Source: Flammeovirgaceae bacterium UBA5867 (GTDB lineage Bacteria > Bacteroidota > Bacteroidia > Cytophagales > Cyclobacteriaceae). Taken from it: a stretch of 7,066 bases of DNA. Shown one piece after another: positions 1 through 6,956 of this stretch (its first letter is position 1; every line of letters begins with the position of its first letter). The DNA lies in contig DJFR01000222.1 in the NCBI GenBank assembly GCA_002432545.1, positions 13,586 through 20,651 of the forward strand, written 5' to 3'. The position numbers and the translations under genes were made by a program. The notes under the pieces are model-generated. The model was not told the DNA's origin. It saw only the letters and a program-made list of their open reading frames with translations, and did no database searches.

Positions 1-548
1 CCGAGGTATGTATCTTCACCGGCACCTTCTGCCATGCGTCCCCAGCGTGGATCACGCGCGATGTCGCACATGGGTGCGAATGTCCAATGCAATCCTTCGG
101 CTGATGCTTCTTCTGCCGCAATGCGTGCTGACTGTTCCATGATACTCAGATCCCAACTCGAAGATTCCCCCAATGGTATAGGAAATATCGTACGATGTCC
201 ATGCACCACATCATATCCAAAAAGCAACGGTATATGCAGCCTGGTTTCCTTCACGGCAATCTCCTGAAGCTTACGTGTATAGTCTGCACCAAAAGCATTA
301 AAGATGGCTCCTACTTTTCCGGCCTTGATATCGTCTTTATAACCTTCGCGTATTGTAGGCCCTGTAACATCGTAGTCACTGGTAAACAAGGTAAGCTGTC
401 CAATTTTTTCTTCCAGCGTCATGATGCCCAAAAGTGAATCTACACGCGCATCGTATCGGTCGGAGCCGGATGATGATGTATTATTCCCATTTTTGCAGCC
501 CGTAAAAATCAGCGTGACGGCCAGTATCAGTATATATATTCGTTTCAT
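1..548 (-). CDS. bglX: GH3 beta-glucosidase, BglX type, N-terminal part (3' end outside window)
   Basis: This is the first 182 codons of a glycoside hydrolase family 3 enzyme, which would remove terminal beta-linked glucose from oligosaccharides. The frame is open to the left edge, so the rest is missing. Residues 1-17 form a lipoprotein signal ending in FTG, with the lipid Cys at 18. The N-terminal GH3 barrel begins near residue 33. Typical motifs are EEKIGQL (46-52), GYDVVHGHRTIFP (111-123, where Asp113 is the expected substrate-binding Asp), and RDPRWGR followed by EGAGEDTYL (165-182), all close to E. coli BglX from memory. The catalytic nucleophile and acid/base lie beyond the edge. An in-frame ATG at 569 exists, but the ATG at 548 gives a textbook signal peptide and lies just downstream of a promoter-like -7 element, so I prefer 548. 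No acidic run follows the Cys, which suggests a periplasmic location. It is the last gene of the PUL seen here. The family is certain; preference for beta-1,2 oligosaccharides is inferred from the neighbouring GH144 gene. Confidence 0.93.
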   Translation of the reverse strand, partial: MKRIYILILAVTLIFTGCKNGNNTSSSGSDRYDARVDSLLGIMTLEEKIGQLTLFTSDYDVTGPTIREGYKDDIKAGKVGAIFNAFGADYTRKLQEIAVKETRLHIPLLFGYDVVHGHRTIFPIPLGESSSWDLSIMEQSARIAAEEASAEGLHWTFAPMCDIARDPRWGRMAEGAGEDTYL

Positions 549-572
549 ACCATCGTAATGTTTCTTCATTTT

Positions 573-608
573 CAAATTTATTCCTGGCACCTCAGCAAGC
601 CTCCCAAA
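573..608 (-). promoter_or_regulatory. Candidate Bacteroidota-type promoter for the GH3 gene
   Basis: On the minus strand TAAATTTG (580-573) matches the Bacteroidota -7 consensus TAnnTTTG exactly. A TTTG lies upstream at 608-605, at the end of a nine-T run, and could serve as the -33 element. The spacing between them is 24 bases, a little longer than the usual 19-23. Transcription would start at about 565-570, at or past the upstream ATG at 569, leaving a leader of about 20 bases before the ATG at 548. This supports separate transcription of the GH3 gene and the shorter start. It is a motif match only. Confidence 0.4.
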
Positions 609-662
609 AAAAAAGAGAGACTATGCTAAAGTGGGGCTCCTCCTCTGGAGTATATCTTTATT

Positions 663-689
663 GCATGATATCCTTTGCTATTATCATGC
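663..689 (-). terminator. Perfect inverted repeat just after the GH144 gene
   Basis: GCATGATA (663-670) and TATCATGC (682-689) are exact reverse complements separated by 11 bases. The hairpin would begin about ten bases after the GH144 stop codon in the minus-strand transcript. The bases that follow in the transcript (AATAAAGATA) are not a U-run, so this is not a classical intrinsic terminator. It could be a weak terminator, a 3'-end stabilizing stem, or a palindromic protein-binding site. Confidence 0.4.
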
Positions 690-698
690 GACTCTATT

Positions 699-2348
699 TC
701 AATTATTCGTTGTAAATCCGAGCTTCGTTCGTGCAGCCTGTACTTCCGGTGCCGATTCAAACAAATCCCACAGTAATCCGCTTCGGTAATTTTCAATCAT
801 GATAATAATCGGTCCCTGGTCGATTGCTAAATACGAATCCGCTGTCCATCCCTCCGTTAAGTTGAATGCATCGTAAAATCCATAATCGGCCCACAATCTG
901 TCGCCTACTGTATAGTAAAAGAACTTCAAGGCCTTCATTGATTCTTCCGGTGTATACGGAAAAGAGGAAAGAGCTGCGGTTGGTGTAATTACACCTTTAT
1001 CATTAGCAGGCGAATGAGCATCGTACCCGGTTGAGTTATCGCTCGATGTCAGTCCCCAGCAAGCATCGCTATAGCCTATATATTTTTTCGGATTTGCAGC
1101 ACAATAAGCATGATTGATCAGTGTAGCATTAACATTCTGTTGCCAGTAATTTGCATATTCGTCTGAGAAATGTGGATCCATTCCTACGTACGAATAGTGT
1201 ACCCAGAATAACGGACTCGGTGTTCCCAAAGGCAAAGTATATCCATAGTGTGTACCGCCAGTTTTTATAGCTCCGTTACGACCGTAGCCGTTGGTATATA
1301 CACTCTTCGGTATACCATGTGTTGGTGAAGCTGCAGCCAGAACGTATGTGATCTGCTCTTCAAAGTAGCCATACATCGGGAAGTTCATGTCCCAGTTATA
1401 GTTAGGCGACCAGTGCCAGTATAAAACCTCTTCGTTGTTCTTTCTATACCAGTCCCACTCTACATCTTGCCATAATGTGTTGATACGATTGATCAGGTTA
1501 TTACCAGATGTATCAGACGCATGCAGGTATTGACGAAACGTTAGTAAACCCTGCACCAGGAACGATGTCTCGACCAAATCACCACCATCATCTTTCGTGC
1601 TGAAAGGTATAGCCGTACCGTTGCTTCCGTTGATCCAATGTGACCATGCACCGTGAAAACGATCAGCACTTTCCAGAAACGTTACGATCTTGTTCATCCG
1701 TTGCACACCTTCCTCACGTGTGATAAAACCACGCTCAACTCCTACAATGATGGCCATGATGCCGAATCCGGAACCTCCACTGGTAACAACATTGCCGGAA
1801 GTGTTGCGCTCATGCGCCATACCGCTGGAAGGCTCCGCTAAATCCCAGAAGTAACGAAACGTTTGCTTCTGTACGAGTGTAAGAAGCTCGTCATCGTTGA
1901 GCAAAGGAAAATCGGGAGTTTCATCTATAGCTGTATAAAATGCGAGGCTTCTCTCACCCAGTGTACTTCCATTTACTCCGGTTATACCTGTAGAAACCGT
2001 AAGTATATATTTAGAAAGATCGCTGAGTTTATCGTCAACGGTTATGATAACCGTCTTGTTTTCCTTCAGCGTTATTACAGCGGGAATAATATTTCCTGTT
2101 ACATCGGTAATCTTAAAATTCTGCGTATTTACTGTGGACGGATTCAATGCTTCTGAAAAAACGATTTCGGCTACAACGTTATCGCACGGTATATCTACAA
2201 TTGAGTTTGCAACTGTAACATCCTTCGTTGCAATTGTCCATGATTCGATTGTAAGCGGATCCGGAAAATCTACATCCTTATCATCACTCCCGCTACACGC
2301 CATTAATACGAGTAGACATACTAAAGGACCAATTGCATTTTTTATCAT
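699..2348 (-). CDS. GH144-type (glycoamylase-like domain) endo-beta-1,2-glucanase lipoprotein with N-terminal Ig-like domain
   Basis: A 549-residue lipoprotein, predicted to hydrolyse beta-1,2-glucan. Residues 1-17 are a signal peptide with lipobox LMAC (lipid Cys18). The acidic tail SGSDDKDVD that follows resembles a Bacteroidota lipoprotein export signal, suggesting display on the cell surface. Residues about 38-140 look like a Big_5/SbsA-type Ig-like domain (VFSEALNPSTV at 63-73, closing with LAFYTAID). Residues about 150-545 are the glycoamylase-like domain of GH144: QKQTFRYFWDLAEP (160-173), an acidic cluster DDGGDLVET (253-261), WHWSPNYNW (311-319), YFEEQITYVLA (328-338) and WGLTSSD near 428. 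From memory, the Chitinophaga pinensis enzyme has key residues Asp135, Asp139 and Glu142; the same spacing occurs here as Asp253, Asp257 and Glu260. The frame extends upstream to an ATG at 2384, but that start lies within a hairpin and spoils the signal peptide, so 2348 is chosen. The gene follows susD after 80 bases. The family could also include exo-acting enzymes that release sophorose, so endo versus exo action is not settled. Confidence 0.9.
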   Translation of the reverse strand: MIKNAIGPLVCLLVLMACSGSDDKDVDFPDPLTIESWTIATKDVTVANSIVDIPCDNVVAEIVFSEALNPSTVNTQNFKITDVTGNIIPAVITLKENKTVIITVDDKLSDLSKYILTVSTGITGVNGSTLGERSLAFYTAIDETPDFPLLNDDELLTLVQKQTFRYFWDLAEPSSGMAHERNTSGNVVTSGGSGFGIMAIIVGVERGFITREEGVQRMNKIVTFLESADRFHGAWSHWINGSNGTAIPFSTKDDGGDLVETSFLVQGLLTFRQYLHASDTSGNNLINRINTLWQDVEWDWYRKNNEEVLYWHWSPNYNWDMNFPMYGYFEEQITYVLAAASPTHGIPKSVYTNGYGRNGAIKTGGTHYGYTLPLGTPSPLFWVHYSYVGMDPHFSDEYANYWQQNVNATLINHAYCAANPKKYIGYSDACWGLTSSDNSTGYDAHSPANDKGVITPTAALSSFPYTPEESMKALKFFYYTVGDRLWADYGFYDAFNLTEGWTADSYLAIDQGPIIIMIENYRSGLLWDLFESAPEVQAARTKLGFTTNN

Positions 2349-2368
2349 TGTCAATTCACGGTAACCAA

Positions 2369-2397
2369 AGAGGCTTCCGGACAAGCCGGAAACCTCT
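2369..2397 (-). promoter_or_regulatory. Strong stem-loop in the susD-GH144 spacer
   Basis: In the minus-strand transcript AGAGGUUUCCGG (2397-2386) pairs with CCGGAAGCCUCU (2380-2369) around a five-base loop. The stem has 12 pairs, one of them a G-U wobble, and no mismatch on this strand; the plus strand would have a C-A mismatch. It is followed by UUGGUU, so the U-tract is short and broken. It may act as an attenuator, a partial terminator or an mRNA-stability stem that lets susCD messages outnumber the enzyme message. It lies about 21 bases before the GH144 start. Confidence 0.6.
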
Positions 2398-2415
2398 AAC
2401 CAAACTAACCTCTAA
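2391..2415 (-). repeat. Short direct repeat TTAGAGGTT in the susD-GH144 spacer
   Basis: On the minus strand TTAGAGGTT occurs at 2415-2407 and again at 2399-2391, starting 16 bases apart. The second copy overlaps the 5' arm of the stem-loop. It could be a tandem regulator site or a chance similarity in a spacer rich in GGTT. Confidence 0.3.
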
Positions 2416-2428
2416 ACCTAAGTATCTA

Positions 2429-3886
2429 TTAATATCCGTTGTTCTGCTGGATAGCATTGTTGGTAACATCGATCATTACCTGCGGAATCGGGAACACTTC
2501 GTTCTTACCCGTTACAAATCCTTGTGGACCCAGTACAGTCGCTGCCTGACCGGTACGCACCAGGTCATAGAAGCGATCACCTTCCATAGCAAGTTCAAGT
2601 CTGCGCTCGTTCCATATATCCTGTAAAGTAGGAGCATCAATAGGATCGAGATCAACACGTTCTCTTACAAGATTCAATGAAGTAGCCGCGCCACCCATAT
2701 CACCTTTGCGAACTTTCGCTTCAGCATCGATCAGCAATACTTCAGCATAACGCAACACGCGGATGTTTTGCTCGGAACCTTCGTTCACACCATTGATTTG
2801 CCTGTTACGAGGCACATACGATTTACCGTTATAGCGCGGTATATTTACCCCTTCCAGTTCGCCAGCGTTAACACCCTCAATCAGGTCACCATCTTCTGTA
2901 ACATCGCCTTTAAACAGGATTGTAACTTTCTTACGAACATCATCTCCGGCTGCATCAAACGCTGCTGCCAGGTCATCGGAAGGTATATTGAAGCCCCAGC
3001 CAAAACCATTTGTTCCACGCACACCTTGTACTTGTGAATGCTGGCTATTGCTGATATCAGCATTTCCGGCTATCGCTGACGCCTGAATTTCGAACAACGA
3101 TTCTTTTCCATTTTCATACGGTATACGGAATACGTTGTAGAAATTATCTTCCAGACCGTAACGATTTGAGCTGATGATAGCAGATGTCTGTTCAATCACT
3201 TTATCCCACTCACCTCTGTACAGGTATACTTTTGCAAGTATACCGCGAGCAGCTCCTTTTGTCGCACGGCCTACATTGGCTGCATCATAATTATCCGGCA
3301 GTACATCTATAGCTTCAGTCAGATCCTGAATGATCTGTGCATATACTTCGTCTTTTGGAGTACGTACAGTAGAAGCTTCCAATACATTGTCAACTGATGT
3401 TGGCATGGGTATGTCGCCAAAAGCACGTACCAAGTCAAAGTAAAATAATGCGCGGGTGAATTTAGCTTCAGCAAGCAGACGAGCTTTCAGATTCTCGTTC
3501 ATTTCAATATCCGGAATGTTACTTAAAACCTGGTTGCTCAGATTTATACCTTCATATCGGCCGTTCCAATAATCGGTAAATGTACCTTGTGTTGAAGTAA
3601 ATGTAAACTTATCAAAATCGTTGATAAACGATGCATCACCCTGTGCACTTCCCTTAATCGAATTATCAGAGGTAATCTCCTGCATAATTACATAGGCAAA
3701 TGCCACCATAGGCCAGGTACGCATACGTGCATAAATCGCGTTCACTGCAGACACAGCATCCTCTTCCGTCTGGAAGAATTCATCGCTTGGCTTTACAGCT
3801 TCCGCATCTACATCCAGATAATCGCTGCAGCCGAATGGCGTCAGCAGTATCAGTATTGCTACTAAAAATATTATATGCTTTTTCAT
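2429..3886 (-). CDS. SusD-like (RagB/SusD family) surface glycan-binding lipoprotein
   Basis: A 485-residue outer-membrane lipoprotein that binds oligosaccharide at the cell surface and forms a lid on its partner SusC. Residues 1-19 are a signal peptide (MKKHIIFLVAILILL core), with the lipid Cys at 20 followed by SDYLDVDAEA. The N-terminal SusD-like region includes FFQTEEDAVSAVNAIY (37-52), the TPR-like helix AEAKFTRALFYFDLVRAFGD (about 138-157) and AKVYLYRGEW (about 215-225). The C-terminal RagB/SusD region holds RYAEVLLIDAEAKVRKGD (about 375-392), WNERRLELAMEGDRFYDLVR (about 423-442) and the usual ending PIPQ...NNAIQQNNGY. Length is normal. The frame can be extended 22 codons upstream into the end of the SusC gene, but the ATG at 3886 gives the correct lipoprotein signal and a 13-base gap. 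Ligand specificity cannot be read from the sequence; beta-1,2-glucan is inferred from the adjacent GH144 gene. Confidence 0.96.
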   Translation of the reverse strand: MKKHIIFLVAILILLTPFGCSDYLDVDAEAVKPSDEFFQTEEDAVSAVNAIYARMRTWPMVAFAYVIMQEITSDNSIKGSAQGDASFINDFDKFTFTSTQGTFTDYWNGRYEGINLSNQVLSNIPDIEMNENLKARLLAEAKFTRALFYFDLVRAFGDIPMPTSVDNVLEASTVRTPKDEVYAQIIQDLTEAIDVLPDNYDAANVGRATKGAARGILAKVYLYRGEWDKVIEQTSAIISSNRYGLEDNFYNVFRIPYENGKESLFEIQASAIAGNADISNSQHSQVQGVRGTNGFGWGFNIPSDDLAAAFDAAGDDVRKKVTILFKGDVTEDGDLIEGVNAGELEGVNIPRYNGKSYVPRNRQINGVNEGSEQNIRVLRYAEVLLIDAEAKVRKGDMGGAATSLNLVRERVDLDPIDAPTLQDIWNERRLELAMEGDRFYDLVRTGQAATVLGPQGFVTGKNEVFPIPQVMIDVTNNAIQQNNGY

Positions 3887-3899
3887 TTTATACTCTTTA

Positions 3900-6800
3900 C
3901 TATAGACTGATATTAACACCCAGGTTGTAAGTAGCAGCCATTGGATATACATTGTTATCTATACCCTGACTGGTGATGTTTGTGGTGTTCTGTTGGTTTA
4001 CACCGGGAACAGCGGTTGGTATCTCTGGTGAGAATCCGTTGTATTTAAATGACACCAATGGGTTGGCAGCATTCGCATATATTCTGATCTTGGATATACC
4101 GATGCGTGAAGTTGTTTCTGCCGGTATAGTATAGCCAATCTGAATGTTGCGGACCTTGAAGAAGTTACCGGATTCCAGGTACCACGAGTTAGCTTGTTTA
4201 TTGGCATCTGCAGAAAGATCTGCGGATGGGTAGCTGTTCGATGTGCCCTCTCCATGCCAGCGGTTCTCGTAGAAATCGAGATCGTAGTTTTCGTTACCAA
4301 TCTGGCGATAACGTTTTGCATTGTAAATTTTATTTCCGCCCTGTGCATATAGATCTATCGTTATATCGAAGCCTTTATACGAACCGTACAGATTTACACC
4401 GAAGTTATACTTTGGAATAGCAGAACCCAGGAAAACGCGATCCTTATCATTGATCTGTCCATCATCGTTGCTATCCTGATATTTGAAATCACCAGGTTTT
4501 GCGTTTGGCTGGATTACAGTTCCGTTTGAAGAGGTATAGCTTTCAATTTCAGAAGTGTTCTGGAAGATACCAACCACCTTACGTCCGTAAAATTCACCTA
4601 CACTGTGTCCTACAACGGTATATGTTGTCGGTGTTACGTTTACATAACCGCCATATATACCTACAGTTCCGGGTTTCAGTGCATCAACCTTGTTTTGGTT
4701 GTAAGCAAAAACACCACCGATACCATATTTAAAATCACCTACTTCATCTTTCCAGTTCAAGGCAACTTCTACACCGCGGTTAACAACGTCTGCATTGTTA
4801 TCAAGGTAGTCCCTATTCGATGTCCCAAACACACCGTTAACCGTTACTGGGAAAATGGCGTTGGATGTTTTACGATTGTAATAATCGATCTCGAAGTTGA
4901 GGCGATTCTTTAACACGTAGCCTTCAACAGCCAAATCCACTTCTTTGGTATATTCCCAAAGTAAATTATCAGGTGCTATAATGGTGATACTTTCGCCAGG
5001 CTGAATAGTTCCACCGAACACAGGGCTATACGCTCCACCGGTAGAAGTATAGTTAACAACTGTCGAGGCAGGTATACGGTTGTTACCCATCTTACCCCAG
5101 CTTGCACGCACTTTCAGGAACTGGAAGATCTCCTGATTGTCCATGAAAGATTCGTTTGACAACACCCAACCTAAACCTACTGAAGGGAAGTAATCATAAC
5201 GATTTCCCTCTTCAAATACAGAAGTACCATCTCTACGCAGTGTTGCTGTTAAAAGATACTTCTCTCTGAAAGCGTAGCTTAGTCTTCCGAAGTATGAGAA
5301 TGCACGGATTCTATAGCCATCATCGGTTATCGATCCGTCATTGCCGCTCTCACTTAATTTGAAATACCATGTATTCTCTCCGAAGTTATCAACACCCTGA
5401 CGTTTACCTTCCATGAAATAATACTGCTGCTGTTGTGCGTTCATACCAGCAAGCAATGTGAAGTGGTGATCTGAATTAACAGTAAAATCATAAGTAAGTG
5501 TATTGTCCCAATAGTAACTGAAGTAGTTATCTATTTTGCGTGTCAACGTTTTGGTTGTATCACGTTGTGTTGATGAGACAAAGTATGGAGGAACGTATTT
5601 TGTATTCTGGCTATAGCTTCCATCAACGCCATAAGCAGTTTTGAAAGTCAATCCCTTCATCAGCGTAACATCTGCAAACACCGCACCTACCAAACGTATA
5701 CCTTTCGTTTTGTCGTTGTTATAGTATTGTGATGCCGCAGGGTTTGCAAAATCACCAAACGCCTGAGGGCTCGCAAATGTATTTTCATCTATACGAACCG
5801 GTATAGCAGGAGGTGCTATATATGCCGCGGTAAACAACGATGCCGGAGCATTGTTTGATTTGAAATTCGAAAGGTTTGCATTTACACCTATTTTCAAAAA
5901 TTTAGTTACGTTCGATTCTACATTTGTTCTGAGATTAAGACGTCTGTAGTCCGTACCGCCCGCTAAACCTTCCTGTTTAAAGAAGCTGCCACCCATCGCG
6001 TATACACTCTTTTCCGTTCCTCCAGTTATACTCAGGTCGTGACTTTGAATAGAAGCACCGCTTCTTAAAATTTCATCATACCAATCGGTAGAGTTTGGAT
6101 ATGCAGCAGGGTCACGTGGTGTGAATGTTGTTCCGTTACGGCTCGCTGCGATAGCATCCTTCTCATTCAACAATTCTATATACTGTGAACCGTTGGCCAT
6201 ATCAACCATGTTGATTGGCGTTTGCACACCACCATAGCCGGAGTATGCTATACGAGGCTGTTCGTTCTTGCCGCGTTTGGTTTGAATAATTACTACACCG
6301 TTGGATGCGCGTATACCATATATAGCAGATGCCGATGCATCCTTGAGAATGTTCATGGACTCGATGTCGTTGCTTCCAAGGAAGCTGATATCGTCTACCA
6401 ATACTCCATCCACTACATATAGCGGTTCAACGCGAGAGCTAACAGAACCCAATCCACGTACGCGTATAGTCGGTGCGCTTCCTGGGGTACCGTTGGTTGT
6501 TACCTGTACACCGGCAACTTTACCTTGCAATGCTTCTGCTGCTGTTGACGAAGGGATCTTTGTAAGATCTTCTGCCTTTACAGTAGCAACAGCTCCGGTA
6601 ACATCGGATTTTTTGGCAACACCATATCCAATCACCACAACTTCACTCAGCGATGTGATATCAGAACCCATCGTCACATCGATCACCGTTCTGTCACCCA
6701 CCTCTTCGGTGATGGTTGCAAAACCCACGAACGTAAAAACCAATGTTGTTTCGGACGGAGAAAGCTGAATCGTATAATTTCCATCGGCATCAGTAGTCGT

Positions 6801-6956
6801 ACCCTTCGTTGTTCCCTGAACAACAATATTAACTCCTGGTAACGATGTGCCATCTTCTGCGGCTGTCACCCTTCCGCTTACTTGCCTGTCTTGCGCCCAG
6901 ACTGTTGTAAGCAACAAACTGTGCAGCAGCACCGTAAATAGTAATTTTCTGATCAT
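3900..6956 (-). CDS. SusC/RagA-like TonB-dependent outer-membrane transporter
   Basis: A 1018-residue beta-barrel that imports oligosaccharides across the outer membrane, driven by TonB. Residues 1-21 are a signal peptide, probably cleaved after VWA. Residues about 25-97 are a carboxypeptidase-D regulatory-like domain (SGRVTAAEDGTSLPGVNIVV; DADGNYTI; FVGFATIT). A SusC linker SEVVVIGYG (104-112) leads into the plug (about 112-230), with LQGKVAGVQV, IRVRGLGS, PLYVVDGV and the signature DIESMNILKDASASAIYG (197-214) followed by SNGVVIIQTKRGK. The rest is the barrel, including a calcium-loop-like DSNDDGQINDKD near residue 825-837, which is common in SusC proteins. There is no STN domain, so direct signalling to an anti-sigma factor is unlikely. 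The last residue is Leu rather than the usual aromatic residue. The gene ends 13 bases before susD, so the two are surely co-transcribed. The start at 6956 has no Shine-Dalgarno sequence, as expected in Bacteroidota. Cargo is inferred only from the neighbouring GH144 and GH3 genes. Confidence 0.97.
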   Translation of the reverse strand: MIRKLLFTVLLHSLLLTTVWAQDRQVSGRVTAAEDGTSLPGVNIVVQGTTKGTTTDADGNYTIQLSPSETTLVFTFVGFATITEEVGDRTVIDVTMGSDITSLSEVVVIGYGVAKKSDVTGAVATVKAEDLTKIPSSTAAEALQGKVAGVQVTTNGTPGSAPTIRVRGLGSVSSRVEPLYVVDGVLVDDISFLGSNDIESMNILKDASASAIYGIRASNGVVIIQTKRGKNEQPRIAYSGYGGVQTPINMVDMANGSQYIELLNEKDAIAASRNGTTFTPRDPAAYPNSTDWYDEILRSGASIQSHDLSITGGTEKSVYAMGGSFFKQEGLAGGTDYRRLNLRTNVESNVTKFLKIGVNANLSNFKSNNAPASLFTAAYIAPPAIPVRIDENTFASPQAFGDFANPAASQYYNNDKTKGIRLVGAVFADVTLMKGLTFKTAYGVDGSYSQNTKYVPPYFVSSTQRDTTKTLTRKIDNYFSYYWDNTLTYDFTVNSDHHFTLLAGMNAQQQQYYFMEGKRQGVDNFGENTWYFKLSESGNDGSITDDGYRIRAFSYFGRLSYAFREKYLLTATLRRDGTSVFEEGNRYDYFPSVGLGWVLSNESFMDNQEIFQFLKVRASWGKMGNNRIPASTVVNYTSTGGAYSPVFGGTIQPGESITIIAPDNLLWEYTKEVDLAVEGYVLKNRLNFEIDYYNRKTSNAIFPVTVNGVFGTSNRDYLDNNADVVNRGVEVALNWKDEVGDFKYGIGGVFAYNQNKVDALKPGTVGIYGGYVNVTPTTYTVVGHSVGEFYGRKVVGIFQNTSEIESYTSSNGTVIQPNAKPGDFKYQDSNDDGQINDKDRVFLGSAIPKYNFGVNLYGSYKGFDITIDLYAQGGNKIYNAKRYRQIGNENYDLDFYENRWHGEGTSNSYPSADLSADANKQANSWYLESGNFFKVRNIQIGYTIPAETTSRIGISKIRIYANAANPLVSFKYNGFSPEIPTAVPGVNQQNTTNITSQGIDNNVYPMAATYNLGVNISL

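Noticed and set aside
601..660. Intrinsic terminator ending at the nine-T run before the GH3 gene
   Set aside because: The only stem just upstream is CTCC-AGA-GGAG, with four pairs, and it is well separated from the T-run.
2349..2384. Longer start for the GH144 gene at 2384
   Set aside because: It would put 12 polar residues before the signal peptide and place the start codon in the loop of the 2369-2397 hairpin; the ATG at 2348 gives a proper lipoprotein signal.
3887..3952. Longer start for the SusD gene at 3952
   Set aside because: The extra 22 residues overlap the end of susC and precede a complete lipoprotein signal that begins at 3886.
4605..4913. 102-residue plus-strand open frame and other antisense frames in the window
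   Set aside because: All overlap strongly conserved minus-strand genes, with no independent support.
6301..6768. 155-residue open frame on the plus strand
   Set aside because: It lies wholly antisense to the conserved plug and N-terminal domains of SusC and has no recognisable domain or signal.
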